Positions 1-14,346 of a DNA stretch of 64,000 bases are shown here, piece by piece (within the stretch, counting starts at the first letter, position 1; each line of letters starts with the position of its first letter). The notes under the pieces were generated by a model, which was not told the DNA's origin, ran no database searches, and saw nothing but the letters and a program-made list of their open reading frames with translations. Made by a program: the position numbers and the translations under genes. Source of the stretch: Tanytarsus gracilentus (lineage: Eukaryota > Arthropoda > Insecta > Diptera > Chironomidae); the NCBI GenBank assembly GCA_038502055.1, contig JAXRKN010000036.1, positions 4,836,001 through 4,900,000 of the forward strand, read 5' to 3'.

Positions 1-3000
1 TGCAAGCTAAAAACAATATTTCAGCTTTTATTACATTCGAGATGCTGTAACATTGAAATAAATTATTTTTCTTTTCTTTTCTCTTCTTCTTTTCTTAGTC
101 ATCGCTTACAAACCATTCACCATTCATGAAATTTATATCAAGGTGAATATTTTAATCGAATGGATTAATTCGATAGTTAAATTTTTTTGTGCAAGCTCAG
201 CGTCAGCGATTAACTCATCATCAAAAATTTTGGCCCATCTTAATTGCTTCATCAAAACAACATAAAAGATTTTTTCAGTGTTTATACAAGTAAAACATTA
301 ATTTTGATTAATTTTCTGTACATATATCCAAGCAGCAATAATCATTGTCATCTCTTCGATTCAGATATTGAGTAAGAATTGAGTTACTCGATTGCAGAGG
401 CATTTTGTCTTCGATTAGCAACTGCAACTTAAAAATAAATATCACGACGTGAATTGCATCATATTATGTTTAAGATGACGACTTTAAAATGAAATCTTCG
501 ATTTACCATCCGTGGATCATAATAATGTATGCAGGAATATATGTTTATTTTGTTCAGATAAAAAATTTATAATTCTACGTTAGACTAAAATTTAAATTTT
601 ATTTTATTATTTTTTTATTTTTGGTAAGCGGGCATTAATCAAAAGTCTAACTTCCAAACTGAGTTGTAGATTCTAAGGACCACCAACTGTTAGCTTTCAA
701 TTTCTGCTTCAAACTTCCTGACTTATTAACCGAAAACCGGCTTCAATATACATTTTAAATTTTGGCTTGGAATCTTTGTATTATTAATATTTATTATCTC
801 ATAGAGTTTGTTACAATATTTGGAATCTAGAAGCTGGTTTTTTGCAAAAAACACATTTGAGTATGTCTAGGCGAGCAAGTTAACTGGTGTGTCTATTTGC
901 CGACTACTTTGCACGCTCATAGTTTTGTATGAGGAAAAACTCATGAGAGTGAGAGAAAAAAATTAACGTTTTTGTGGTTGCTTTTCGCGGCGCACTACGG
1001 CCAGTCGCTGACTTCATGTGAAGGCGATCACGCGGACGACAATAAAAAAATTGTTCGGATTTTTTACTACTGCTAGTTTTTGTCTCTCCCATTCAGTCAA
1101 AGACTTTTGAAGGATATTTTAGAATGTAAATAACGATGGAGATCGGTTGCATGTCTAGTCGAGATTCGATCGTACAGAATCGCACGTCTTGTGAGGAGCG
1201 CGAGTGAAAAAAATAGTTTTAAAGAGGTAAAAAAATAAGGAAAACAAAAAAAATTGCGGACCGATTTGAAGTGTTAGCTGCGAAATGAGTTGGAAAATAT
1301 GTGAAGAAACATATTACATTAATGCAGTATCGTGTCTACCTGCAAAATTTATAGTAATTAAATGAATCAATGCACAACAACCTCGAATTCAATTGAGAAA
1401 TGATTTACGAATGAATTGGCGGTTGATTCATAAAAACTTATTTACTTATTAAGACACATGTTGTTAGAAGAATTTTCAAATATCAACGTAAAGTTAAAAT
1501 TAAATAAATATGGAAGTGACCGAGAAAATTACGAAAAATTTCTCATTAACCTTTTGATACCTTCAAGTTTGAGTTCCGTTACGAATGGTTATACATTTGA
1601 TAACTTGTAAAATATATGCAGTAGCAACAGCAGCTGAGCGATTGTGAAAAAATGTTTAGTCAATTTCAAACGTGTAAAATGAGTGCAAGATTCATTAAAC
1701 TTATAACACACACGTGATGCCCGCAAAAATGCTTGGGTTTAGTAGTTCACTAATTTTAGTCTAGAGGGGCCCATAAATTGCAATCACCACACTTAAATTT
1801 GTTAACTTTAAGTTATAATAAATTTATTCGCTTTGTTCAAAATTCGTTCTCATTTTTATGCAAATCAAGTTGACAGACGTCTCATTGCAAAATGAATTCG
1901 CAACATTAATTTTTTTTAAAAAAATTGAAAATGTGCACAAACAAAATGCGCAAGAATTATGTCACACACAAAATGATTGCAATGTGCCGACTTGAAGTGA
2001 ATGTAAATTATTTTTAAGTAATGTGCAAATGCAATAAAAAAATTGTGATGCGGCTGCATTTTATGAATGGTGAGAGTGACAACTACAAATCCATTTCCGA
2101 CTTAAGTTATAGAGTTTCGATGCGATAACACCGCAAGATGAGGATTGAAAGCAATTTGTTTCACCAAGGTATAAAAGTGATAAAATATCAAAATCAAAAA
2201 TAGCACGAAATTTTATCCATGAAATTCTCAACCCTTCACTTTATCTTCTCCTCTCACTTTATTGAAAAATGTTTTTTCTCACGGTCACTTGCGATTGTTA
2301 ACGAACGAGAACTTTTCGCATAGGTGAAAGTTTATCAGTAAAACCTTAAAGTGATAGTTGGAGGTCATCATGGTGAATAATGAATGAAGCAATGCAATAA
2401 TGTGTTAATCAGAAAGTATCGCTGCCACAGATTTAAGATATTTATCTTCACTCACTTGAAAAGTGATTTCATAACTCTATTAAGTGTGTTTATATTTGAT
2501 AATTGAGATATTTTTGTGAGATTTAGCGGTTGGGGTGCTGGTATGTGTCACATACCTTTAATGCGTCACTTAATTATGATTTATTGAGTTCAAGTTGAGT
2601 GCTTGAGAATTAATAGGTGGCAGAGATAACAGCGGTATCCATGCTCAAACTGTGGTCACACCTGATTTTGAATTTAAATGGTTGTGAGCGGAAAATCTTT
2701 TTTCACCAATTTTTTAAAAACTGCTGCATCATTGCCAATGCACAGATTAAAAGATTTCAACAGTATTTTTTTGACAAGCGACGAACTTGAAAACCTCACC
2801 TTAAAAAGCTTGTTTTTGGATTTTCTTTGAGAAGGAAATCAAAACTCATGCTGATACACATGAGACATCAAAAACTCATCAACTCATAGAGATTTGCGTG
2901 AGGTCATAGGGAAAGATCTCAACACGTACGGTATTAAAATTGTAACGATTTTATATATAATTTCATGTCAACATTGACTACGAGAAAAATATTACATAAC

Positions 3001-6000
3001 ATCATGTATGTGACATTCATCAGCGGCTTTTTGAGTTTTGTAAAAGGTCGATCAACAATTTTTGTTCGGTGTCACTTCAATCTAAGGTGTAAATAATCAA
3101 TGTCGACGCTATCAACATTGCTTTGTTGCCCTTTAAGTATTTCTCTAAATATTATGTTTCGTTTATGGATTTATCAAGTCGTAATTCATAACATGCGGTT
3201 AGTGATGTTGATTTTGTCGAAGATTACGATGGTGATAGAGTCAAGTACAAGTCAAAATAGTTCGATTGTAATAAGTAATTTTAAAAATTATAAAACGTTT
3301 TTAATTACACTCTTAAATTGCAATCATTTTAATTTACAATTAATAAAAAATGGCAATTCAGTAAACTTGACATTTTTCATGATCCCATAACAGCCATCAT
3401 CATCATTAAATTCAATCATCAGACAATTTGCAATTTATTCGAAAAATTGCAATTCTGCAGTGACCTTCAATAATTTAAAGGGGAAAAATTCACAAGTTAA
3501 ATATGACGTTTAAAGTTATGACTTCTGTCACCTCTCCCCGCCTATTCGTTTTTTTTCTCACTCTTTTGCTTTCAAGGTCTTGTATTTATCAGTCGGTCAT
3601 AACAAAATACCATATCTGAGCTTTTATTTGCATTGGTTTTAACTTCTTTCTTTTTATTTTGTTCAAAGTCATTGTTTGTGCACTCGTGCGCGTCTGTTTT
3701 GAAGAAAAATTTCAAAAGCTGACTTTTTGGAGTGGCAAAAAAAACACTTCCGGAATTACAGAAATCTTTCATTGCACGAGTTATGTGCATTATGTCAAGC
3801 CCTTTCAAAGATTTGGGAACAATAATTTTTTTTGAAAGATACTAAATTTTTACATGTTTGATTTTATTCAATTTTACTCATGTGATGTAAAATTTATTTT
3901 TAATTTTTTCTTTCATCTCTTTTGTGTGAAATTAGAAATTTCCAAAATCTCTCATGTATCATAAATTTTTCTCTAATATCTCGATACACTCGAGTGACGA
4001 GTACGTTCAAATCATGAATTGGTTACAATTATTATGTAAGTCATATTTCACGTTTCAAAAATAATTATTTGATCAAAAATAAATTTTAGGAGATTTTTTG
4101 AATTTAATTTTCATATTCATATAGGCAAAAATAAATAATTTTAAACTATCAATTATATTTCTTAAAAGATGTAATACCTCAAATTTGTTAATGAAATAAA
4201 GTTAGAAGTATGTAAAGTTTCCTTAAATTTAGTCAGTTTGCAATTTTGCTACATTTAACATTTGCCCTCTATATTTTTGACTAAATATGTGGGTCTAATA
4301 AATGAAACATCATCCATGGTTCCATGGTTCCATGATTGTAGACTAAAATTAATTGATGTGTGAAATATTTCTCACCTTTTTTTCTCGCTCAACTCGAGGT
4401 TTTTAATAAGCAAATAGCAATAGTGAGTTATGGCTAATGACACTGCAAAATACACTCGTGCGAACATAAAATGCGTGTCTGTGTGAGTTTTCTCAATCCA
4501 ATCTCATTGTGTTCACAGCTTAGTGCCGGTATCATCACTAATTGTCTTAATTCATTGCAAGATTATTAGAAAAGCGTGCTGGCAATAAAAGTGCGATGGG
4601 AACAAAGTTTTGTGTGAAAGATGAGTTAGTTGTTGATACATTTTCGCATGCAATTGTGCATTAAATTTATTTTATTCCAAAAATACTTGCAAAATTTTAG
4701 AGTTATTTGAAATAATTAAATAATCTAAAATTTAACATTCAATAGTACCTTTGCAAACTTATTAAGCCGAATTTAATTCGACATCATCAACGAAATTCAA
4801 CTTAATCAGCGCTGCTTATTAGCAACCTTAATGATCTCTAGCATGATTTTACTAAAATCACTTCAATGGTTCCGCATTGTCTTTAACATTATTTTGCTTC
4901 GTAAGTTACCATAAACGCAATACGCACATATGTGAAGGACAACATCAATCTTTCCAACTAATAAGACATGCAAATGAAACAAAGATTGATGAACAGTTTA
5001 TGCTGCTGGTCATAATGCAGCGCTCGCAAGTCGCTAGTATGTAAATTGAGTACGCAGCAGCAACAGCGTCTAATTAGTTTGAGGAAATTGTGTTTGTCTC
5101 TCTAACCGAAGCTAATTAGAGCCGTAAAATGGAATAACATATAAAAACGCATGTGACGTCAACAATGCGCAGACATACATTCCATTTGTAATTTGATTGC
5201 ATAAAAGTATTATTTTTTTCGATGACTTGGCGCATTCACAAAACGCTCTGAGGTTTATGATGTGTGGAGGCTGTGAAATGATTTATGTTGTGGGCAGTGC
5301 AAGTGAACAAACACTTTAACATTGCGAGCTCAAGAGCTAATTGATATAATCATTGATTCGATAATCGGATTTTGAGGAAAGAAAATGGTCACGCGTGCGT
5401 GGGTGATATAAATTGATTCAATTGTTAATCTTCGAAATTTTGAAATTTTCTTCTAAAGACAATCCAACTAATAGTTTGCAGATAAATTAAAATTTTTGAA
5501 TTCAACTTAAAGCTGTAATGAATTTTATATTGTATTATTCCTTCTAAAATTAATCCTTGATAATAATCAAAATGTCATAAATATCTCTAATGCGAACAGT
5601 GTCAATTTAAAAAATCCCTAATAAAACTTTTATAACAGCCCAAATTATTTTATGGCATTTAATTCAAAATGATGATGAGGAAATGAACTTGAATATTTTG
5701 TCATTCAAAGTGATCATAATATAATTGATCGCGGTTTTTTGGTGTATCATTGAGTAAATTGAAACGTCTTCTTAACTCATGGTTGATCGTGTACAATTTA
5801 CAATTTTTTCATTTGTTGTTTACTATAGTTTTTTTAAGCTGTGCACAGTGAACAAAAAATTTATTGAGGAAGATTGTAGATTTCCGATAGTTATTTAGAT
5901 ATGACGAGTTGATGAGTTCACACGTCAGTGCAGAAACTTTTGGCTTGTGTGAATTGCTGAAAAAAATGATTTTAACGAAGCAATAAGGTAGAATTTATGC

Positions 6001-7641
6001 CTCAAATATTTGCTAATTGATATTCATTCAAAAGTCTAAGCCAAAAAAAATTTAAAAAAAATTGTTGCGGAAGCTAAAATGGTTAATTTGATTCTTATTC
6101 AAGAGAACTTAACTATTTGAAATTGCTCGTTTTGATTCGTTCAACGTTAGTATTTTTTCAACAAAACGATAAATGTCTGCAGAAATCACTTAACTAAAAA
6201 GTTCCTTTAACATGGGTCAAATTTTAATAGTTCATTTCATATATGCCTTTCGGCAAGTGCATAGAAAAAGTAAAAAGTATTAAAATGAGATACATTCAAA
6301 ATCATTAATTTATCTCGACTCTTTTTTGCTCCAATGCCTCTCAAAACAATCACGAAATGTCAATCAAAAAAAATTATAGGTGTGTAACATATTTGAGAGA
6401 AATGATCTAATGACATAATTTTTAGCTTCAGTTTTTACTCTAAAAAAGGAATCGCCTAGGGCTCATTGATCGACAATTCACACAGTGAAAGAGTTTAATT
6501 AATTTGCATTCATCGGCTACGATGATGAAGCTGAGAGCCGGTAATGTCTTAAGACATGATTATATAACACCACTTGACCGTGATGTGAACACAAAAATAG
6601 CAACAAATGGTAGAGAAATGTAAAATGTATGCGGAGCAACGGCAGTTATCAATAATAAAAAAATTTCGCTTTCATTTCGCTGCTGCTTTCGTGTGAACAT
6701 CGTGGTTGAGTTGAGTAAAAGTGTTATCTAGGTCATGATTCAATTTGCATTGATGCAAAATTTCATTCAAATGTCGGTCAAATATTTATTTTGGTGCAAT
6801 ATTTTATCATAAAAAGTTAATTTTTTAAATCTTTTGTTGACTAAAATAATTTTAAATTTAATAATTTCGTTAAATTTTCAACAAAACCATAAATCTCACC
6901 TTGCATTTTTTGTGTTGAAAGAGCGATTAACATTATAAATATATTTATGCGCTCACATTTGTTTGCTCAAATCAATTTATCTCATCGCGTCACGGCTGTG
7001 AATGAAATAAACTTTTTACAAATCTAAATTGTAAATGTCTCGAGTTGCGATTGCAATGCAGTTACAATGTATTTATGCTCGGACATTTCAACACATGAGT
7101 AAGAGAGACTTTCATGTAAAATTGATTGATTGTCGAGCAATTTAAATGGTTTCGATTGTTTTATGAATTTTATTTAAACGTGCATGTGGGTCTGAACTCT
7201 TAACAAGCCCTTATGATTAATGATGATTGCAATTGCCATTCACTGTGCTTATGCTCAAACAGCTGCTGTTGATTTTCGATGCTGTCAAATCTGAGATATT
7301 GAGCGATTTGGCTTGATTTATAAATTCAACACATTTCGATAATCAAATGAGGTTTAAAAAATTCGTTTACAATTTTAGAGACTTCAAATGAAAAATTTAA
7401 ATTTCTCAAACTTTTCAACTCAAAAAAGTTCCAAAGATTTTACTCAAAATAATTCAATATTTTTTTACCACAGGCAATTGATTTTCAAGCTAAACCGCTT
7501 TTAAACAACCTTGTGGTAAATGAAAATTTAAAACCACAATATTGTCACATAAATCTTATCGAAATATTAAAAAGTATCAACAAGAGATTTACGCACAAAG
7601 AAAAAAGTAAGAGTGCACCTTTGTCGAAATAAATTATCGCG
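1..7641. other. Gene-free AT-rich stretch
   Basis: No coding exon could be supported on either strand: open frames are short, lack recognisable domains and do not link through plausible splice sites. Around 900-1210 the composition is less AT-rich, with several CG dinucleotides, and an initiator-like TCAGT at about 1095. This could be a promoter or a non-coding first exon, but nothing downstream confirms it. A small direct repeat of a CCATGGTT unit lies at about 4314-4334. The rest could be intergenic DNA or the intron of a gene extending outside the window. Confidence 0.4.
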
Positions 7642-8451
7642 ATGTTGAGTAAATGGTTCGTTTTGATACTCGCAACATCGCTGGTTATGTCAGAGCTGAG
7701 CGGCGTTGAAGTTGGAAGAAGCACTCGGAGTTTTAATCAGGTGAATTTTATTGAGGACATGAGAGAGGAGTGGTAACTTAAGTGATGATATCTACAAGTC
7801 ACGGTCACGCTACCAAATATTTTTGAAGTAAGCAATTTTTATTTTAGATTGTGAGAAGCTCGGAACATAAAAATAGACAAACGCGGGGAGCGCTTCACGC
7901 GAAACCACTTGGGTTTTTTGGAAAGCTTGCATACATGGGAGGGTTGCTGTTCCAGGTAAGAATCATAAGTTATGCTTTTTTCTATTATAATTAAGTCATA
8001 TTATTTTCAGCAATACAACGACACGTCCAATGCATTTAAACAAATAAGAGACATTTTTCAAGACAACTTTTCGGACACGGCTACAAAAGGGGTAAAAAGA
8101 TGGCCTTGAATTTTTTAGGAAATTTTAAAATTCTTTTTAGCCACCAGTGACACAATCAACATCTGAACCTGACGAAACTACAACGGAGAAATTTAGAATA
8201 TCCAGGAAAGAATTTGGACAAATCATTAACAGAAATTTGAGAGGTCTACAGAAATTAATGAGGATCGAAATAGCTGATGCCAAGAATGTAAATTTTAATC
8301 GAAAACTAGAAAAAAAATTAATTTGACTTTTTTATAGCAATCTTACTACACAATTCAGGATTATAAAAAACAACTGAAGGATCAAATAAAACCAAGTGGT
8401 GGTTTACTTTTAAATAAACGCGTTAATTTGACGATTTCAAACAGCCTTTAA
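7642..8451 (+). CDS. Unrecognised secreted protein, five exons
   Basis: Exons read as 7642-7740, 7848-7955, 8011-8091, 8141-8287 and 8338-8451. Each intron is 49-107 nt with GT...AG ends, and all four are phase 0, so the joined frame is open for 182 residues. Residues 1-20 or so form a signal peptide (MLSKWFVLILATSLV, then polar), so the product should be secreted. The mature part has no Cys. It has a basic stretch (about 34-55), a hydrophobic Gly-rich segment containing LGFFGKLAYMGG (about 57-68), a Thr/Glu/Pro linker (about 97-114) and a helical charged C-terminal half with several N-glycosylation-type sequons. An AATAAA lies at about 8760. The family is not recognised. The consistent splice phases and signal peptide make it a convincing real gene although no single exon is long. 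It has no close neighbour. Confidence 0.75.
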
Positions 8452-11400
8452 TTAAGAAATTGGTCAATTTTAAGGAGATCCAAATGTATTTTTGCTCAAA
8501 AGCAAGAGAAAGTATCTGTGATATTAGGTCATAAAGGTTCAAAATGTATGAACTATTTATTTTTAACGAAAAATCTTGTTCTTCAATTTTTATTTTGCCT
8601 CAGTTTGAATAATTCTAGTAGTTTTATTTAGGCTTTTCTTTGATAGATGGCGCTTTTTGAAATCAAAATTTAAATATTTTTGCTTGTCGTTAAATCTTGT
8701 GCTATATATTCGAAATTTCATATTTTTCTATGCTTAAATTTGTGTCATACCCATATCTGAATAAATTTTATTAATTTTAAAAATGCATTTGGTTTAAAAT
8801 TTTAGAATAAATTTCTTAAAAAGTCAACTTGGCTTTATTTGTGACATGTTTGCATAATTTCCTTTGCAATTTTCACCATCTCGTAAAAGTTTCATTATTC
8901 AAATTGAGACTCGTAGACCATCTGCAAGTGCAAGTGGATGAGACGAAAGCGGAAAGTGGAAAAAAGCTATTGAAATTCAATGATTATTATCTCAATAGCT
9001 CGGAGTTAAATGGAGCAATTTTTCTTCAACTCTCTGTTGGAGTTAGTCAAGTGAGAATTTCAACAGTCTATTTTGCGGTAATTAAAAGACGCTTAATGAA
9101 GTGATGAGAGACACTATTATCAAAAGAATTATCTAACTAATTTTTAACTGTGATTTTAGATTTGAAAGAAGTTAACGGAGCCATAAATTTCAGTAAAATT
9201 ATCTTGTTATAAATAAAATTAAAGTCCACTTAATTAAGTCCTAAAGCTCATAATTGCCTCTCAATAAAATCTAGAGCACTTAATTCGCACAACTCATCGA
9301 GTTGAACGCAAAATAAACTCAACAAAGTTGTTTACTGTTTGTCTAATCCATTACATCCTGCCTCTCATGCTTTAAGCATCACTCGATGCTTCTAATTTCG
9401 CATCGTTTCACCCACTCATCATCATTATCAGCGTGGAAAAAATCTTGAAACGCAATAACTATATGACGAAAGACGGGAAAACTTTTCTTCTCATATATAA
9501 CTTAATTTGTATTTGGCTCTTGATGAAACTAATGACACACATCGCATAACATCGGACGAAAGCTGTCTCTAGAGATGGGTGAAAAGTTTATGATGTCAAC
9601 GACATAAAAAAATACAGAATGGGGAAGAAGAAAAATTACTTGAGGGGAGGAAATTGTTGGAGCACCGAGCACAGATTTAATATCACTTGATTACGTGAGG
9701 AATCGCGTGTGTTTTTTGAGTAATTTTCACCTCACTTTGGTGGTGGTTGACCTTGTATTTGTTCGTTGAATCGAGTTTTGTAACTAAATTAAATTGCAGC
9801 TTTAAGGGTGAAAAATTAAATACAGCGAAAACTATGGCAAAAAATCCATTTTTTTTCGAAAATCAAAATAAAGAAGCAATTTTTTTTTCAAAATTTAACG
9901 CATTTTTTAGTATCGTAAGGTAATCAAATTTGAGATATTACGTGTAAAGAAAAATGAAAAGTCATATGAAGCGCAACAAATATGATTTTTCATCAGCTCT
10001 TCTTATTCTATGCGAGCGTGCATCATTTTTCACATAGCATCAGAGAAAGCGAGAGAGGAAAAATGTTTTGATAAGTACAAATATCCTTCGTGCACTGCTT
10101 GAGTTCTTTCTTAACACATATGTGGAAGAAGGCAGCATGCAAGCATAAGTTGAAGAAGTCACATTAAAAATTAAAGCACGAGATTGGAAAGAAAATGAAG
10201 AAGAACTTCCATGATAAGAGCAATGTAATCGCGAGAAATTCTATTGCAAGTGCTCGCTTTTGAGAAAAGTGCCAAGCTGAGTTAAGGCATTGTAAAAATG
10301 TTGAGTAATCATTCAGGTGGAAATGTTTGTACATTTATTATTACACATGCAGACATAAATCTTGTTATTACGCTCGCTCCAGGTTTTTTTATGAACTTAA
10401 TCATTTAATATTTTTATTTCATTTTAAATTTTGAACTTTTTTTAAAAATAAATTTAAATAATTTACTTAGAAATTGTCAATTCCAACTTTTTGGATCTTC
10501 TATTATTATTTTGTTTATGTTTATTTAATTTTCACTCATAAATTTCATTTTTATTGCTTCTTCTTATTGCCCCATCTCATATCACATCCCTTCCATCTCT
10601 CATACCATTTATCTTCTGCATGATCCAATCCTTGTAAAAAAATGCAATGCAATGAAATAAAACAGGTGAATGGAGACAATGACTGTGTCATCTGTCGGTG
10701 TGATATCATGAAGAAAATATTTTTTGCAGACGCAAATTTTGTGGAAAATTGTGCAATTTCACCTTCTCCTCTTTTGATCACAAGAAATTCTTATCAAGAA
10801 CTTGATTTATTGTAACTTGATTTCGGATAGCGGTAGAGTGATTTATTTTAATTCAGGGAAATTTGAGATGGTTAATTCTATGCATTAAAAATGAAAATTA
10901 CACTTGAAGTTTCTTTCTTCCTCGAATAATTTTTTATCTCTTTAAATCTAAAATAACTCGTAGCTATCGAACGTGATCTATACACACCGGCAGCAAAAAC
11001 TTCAGCTCGACTCCAAAAACTCATTGCATCAGCGTTCTCAAAACTAATTGCCACGAAAGTCTTCTCAACTTTCAGCCCATCTGGCTAATGTTGTCGGCAT
11101 GTGTATGTATGGAAGGAGTATAGAGTTTAATTAATTTGTTTGCCAGACTCCCTCGAGTCAGCATCAGTTGTTCTTCATAGTTAGCCATAAGCCAATTGTA
11201 TACGAGCTATCTCAAGAAGCTGACCGAGAAGAAATGAAAATAAATAGTTTCGAGAAATGAGCATGAAAAGTCCACATTAATTTAACCAAGGCCGCAATGA
11301 AAAGTTTTCTTCCACAATTTTCGTGAGGCCATGAAAATGATTGCAGACGCACATGTGTGATGATTATTGAACGAGAAATTAGGAAAAGTTTTATCGCTCT

Positions 11401-13657
11401 CCAGGTCCTTCCTTAATTTAATCGAGGTTCCCTTAATTTCTTATCGCAATTAAAGATCATGAATTGTGTTCACAATAAAAATTAGTATAACGACATAAAA
11501 TGGTATCAAAAACTTTTCTTCAATTAATTAAGTGTTTTTGAACCCTTGTAACCCAAAAAAATGCTAAAGCTTTAATTTTAACACCACAAATCCTTTAAAA
11601 GCCACTTCACTCTCATCATATGGTGATAATGGGCAAGTAATTAACTTATAGCACTGCAAAAAGACAACACGAGTTAATTGTATGACATCATGCGAACGAA
11701 ATTGATGTCATAAAAGACTAAAGAGGGTAGACAAGAAGCTAATTATGAAAAATTGGAGTTAAATGCACAAAAAAAATTTCCAAAGTTTTTATTCAAGCTT
11801 GAAAAAGGCGAAGTTTTTCTTAGAGAATGTTGAATATAAAGAAAAAGAAAAGTTTATCGTTGGTGCTTTCATCGAATGCAAATGATATCGATTGCCATCT
11901 TTCTGATCCATTTCCTCAAACAAGAAAACATCAAAAAGGACCATTTTCCGTTTCATGGTCATCCTAGCGTGTGGAAAAATCGAACATTATCGTGAAAAGA
12001 TAGCGAAAACATGAAAGTTAGACGTATGGGATCAAAATTACTGAAAGTTAGAATTGACACAAAATACTTTAAATGTCAAAAATTTAATTCAATCTTAAAT
12101 GAGAAATATTATTTAAGGCAAATTTGTAAGAGTTTTTAAATCCCTAGCAAAACTTCCCAACTTACATAAAAATCCCCTTTGAATAAAAATGAATAAAAGT
12201 TTATTGCCTAGAAGAGCTCTTATATATCTCGCCTCCAACTTGTGAGTAAATAAGTGTGCACCAAACATATGAAGTCATTTTTTTCCCTTCCACCCACCTT
12301 TGAAACTTTTCCTTCTTTTACAGCAGAACGTGATACTAATTTTTTATTAATCTCCAGTGAAATTTAATTTTTCCTCCGCCTTCGATTTTATAAGCTATCC
12401 AACTGTAAGGTTAGATGAAAATGTTTTGTGAGTTTATTCCATGTCTACCAGAGAGGTCAACTTGCAAGAACGGATCAATAAAAAAATATTAAAGATAAAC
12501 TTTAATAATCCGGATGCTACATACAAAAAATATGAGAAAATTGCAAAAGTAAAGTAAAGTAATTATTTTCAAAACTTTCAAAGTTAAAATTCTTGTCGTC
12601 ACCATTTAAAACATTCTCGATCACCAACAGAATAAAAATTAATTAAACACAATTTCTCCAAGCGTTGTTCTCTAATTAAAATTCCGCACACGACAAAACT
12701 ATTTTAGCTGTAAACATTTTAATTAAGTAAAATGCCGGTAAATAGTTTATAAAATTTTCACTTTCACGTGTTGATGTTTGCATTAAATCAATGAGTGTAA
12801 GTTTACATACAGAACGTGCGTTAAGATTTAGCATAATCTGTTGTGCTGGAGAGGGGAAAAATGTTTTATATTACATTTTAATTATATGATTTTTTTAAAT
12901 AGAAGAATTAATAAAATGTTATGAAATTGGATTTAAATTGCTCGCGCAAAGTTTTAAATAAATTTTTGACATTGATTTTTTCAGAAAAAGTGATGAAAAA
13001 GTAATTTTTTAAAATTATCCGTGCAAGCAAAATGTTGCAGAAATTTATGATTTTATTGTTACCATTGGTTTTGCAGTCAAAACTTAATTTCAAATTTAGG
13101 GTGGAACTCCTTTTACGGTTTGATTAAACAGCTAGAATATTCTCTGATTAACGCACAGGTTTAAACAATGGTTTAAACAAGTTTCATACCATAATTACAG
13201 TGAATCAGTTCTGTGCTAATTCTTGCTAACTTAAAGAAAAACTTGATGATTAAAACTTCGAATAATTTCTGAGTTTGATTTTAAATCATCAATTTATTTT
13301 CCAATTGGAATATATTTCGCAAGATGAGTCATTTAGTCATACTTGAATTGTGAAATCAGGGAATAATGCATTTTTAAAAACATTAAAAAAATTCCTTTCA
13401 CTACTCAATAAAGAGAGTGATTTTCTCAATTTATCTGCCGATGATGATGAAAAACTAAATCGTGAGAAGTTTGTTATAAAAAAGGCAGTGCCCAATAATT
13501 TTCCATTTATATTTTTCCAAGTACTCGCCAACTAAATAAGAAGAAAACTTTTTCTCTACAATCTCGCTCAGTTATCGTTGTTAGAGCAAAAAATATAAGT
13601 ATAAGAAAGTTGTCGAAGAATCTCGAAAGAAGCAGCGACAAAAAGTTTTCTAACAAA
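8452..13657. other. Intergenic stretch without a supported gene
   Basis: Nothing with coding character was found. A frame at 8829-9104 has no ATG at its start and no signal or domain. The frames on both strands at 13337-13535 overlap each other and look like chance openings. Scattered AT-rich, GATA-like and E-box-like words occur, but none is clustered enough to call. Confidence 0.4.
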
Positions 13658-13867
13658 ATGAATTTCATTATAAAAATTAATTTATTTATGATTTTGTTGT
13701 TCACAATTGCAAAAGTTGCTAATGGAATGGCAAAATTTTCTTTTGGACATCACAATAATGAGGAAGTGCAACATCGCTTCAGTCGACAACCTAGAATTCT
13801 CAACATAAAAATGATTTGCAATCAAGGAATGGCCTACATCGACGGCAGATGTCGAAAGCTTCTTTGA
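13658..13867 (+). CDS. Small secreted peptide with C-terminal Cys-x10-Cys tail
   Basis: Single exon, 69 residues. The first in-frame ATG (13658) is followed by a clear signal peptide (MNFIIKINLFMILLF, cleaved near VANG), which sets the start. The mature part is a short His/Asn/Glu-rich stretch followed by the tail C-NQGMAYIDGR-CRKLL at the very C-terminus, the hallmark of the cluster that runs to 30.8 kb. One disulphide between the two Cys is likely. A TCAGT initiator lies at about 13568 with a TAAATA-like box about 33 nt upstream, and AATAAA follows at 13919. This is the first and shortest member on the left side of the cluster. The function is unknown; a secreted peptide or propeptide is inferred. 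Confidence 0.75.
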   Translation: MNFIIKINLFMILLFTIAKVANGMAKFSFGHHNNEEVQHRFSRQPRILNIKMICNQGMAYIDGRCRKLL

Positions 13868-14294
13868 AGATAATTTTATAACTTTTATTTGCATTGCTGT
13901 TTAAAGTACAATTTATAGAATAAAGTTTATAAGTCTGAATTAAAAGCGTGTTTTATTTTAATTAGCAAAAAATAACTTTATTTTAAAAAAGTTGAAAGGT
14001 TTTCATAAAAGTATGCTCTTAATCAAACACCAAATTTTTACGACAAAATCAGTGATGCGTCTCACAACTTATAATCGCTTTTTTATAGCATGACAGTTAA
14101 GAATTGAAGGTAGTTAAAATTGAATTAATTTTTTTCACTACAATCCGCACTTAGTCATGCCACACTAATACACATTTCTAAATGAAAAATTCTCAATTCT
14201 CTCACGTAACTTAAGTAAACATGATCGCTCACATGTAACATCAAGTCGTTAATGACTCAAACTAAACGAGTATAAGGCACAATCAACGCTGTGC

Positions 14295-14333
14295 TATAAA
14301 AATTGTTCAGTTACGTTTTGAACAGCGTTCAGA
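14295..14333 (+). promoter_or_regulatory. TATA box and initiator of the 14347 gene
   Basis: TATAAA at 14295-14300 is followed by TCAGA at 14329-14333, a TATA-to-start distance of about 31 nt as in insect core promoters. The ATG of the next gene lies 14 nt downstream. A second TCAGT at 14307 is too close to the TATA box to be the main start. Confidence 0.5.
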
Positions 14334-14346
14334 AAGGTTACTAAAA

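Noticed and set aside
4314..4334. CCATGGTT triple direct repeat with palindromic character
   Set aside because: Very short and isolated; no regulatory or mobile-element context.
8829..9104. Plus-strand frame of about 90 codons after the five-exon gene
   Set aside because: No ATG at the start, no domain and no link by splicing to the gene upstream.
13337..13535. Overlapping frames on both strands just before the first cluster gene
   Set aside because: Neither has a signal peptide or splice partner, and the plus-strand one lacks an ATG at its start; chance opening is the simpler explanation.
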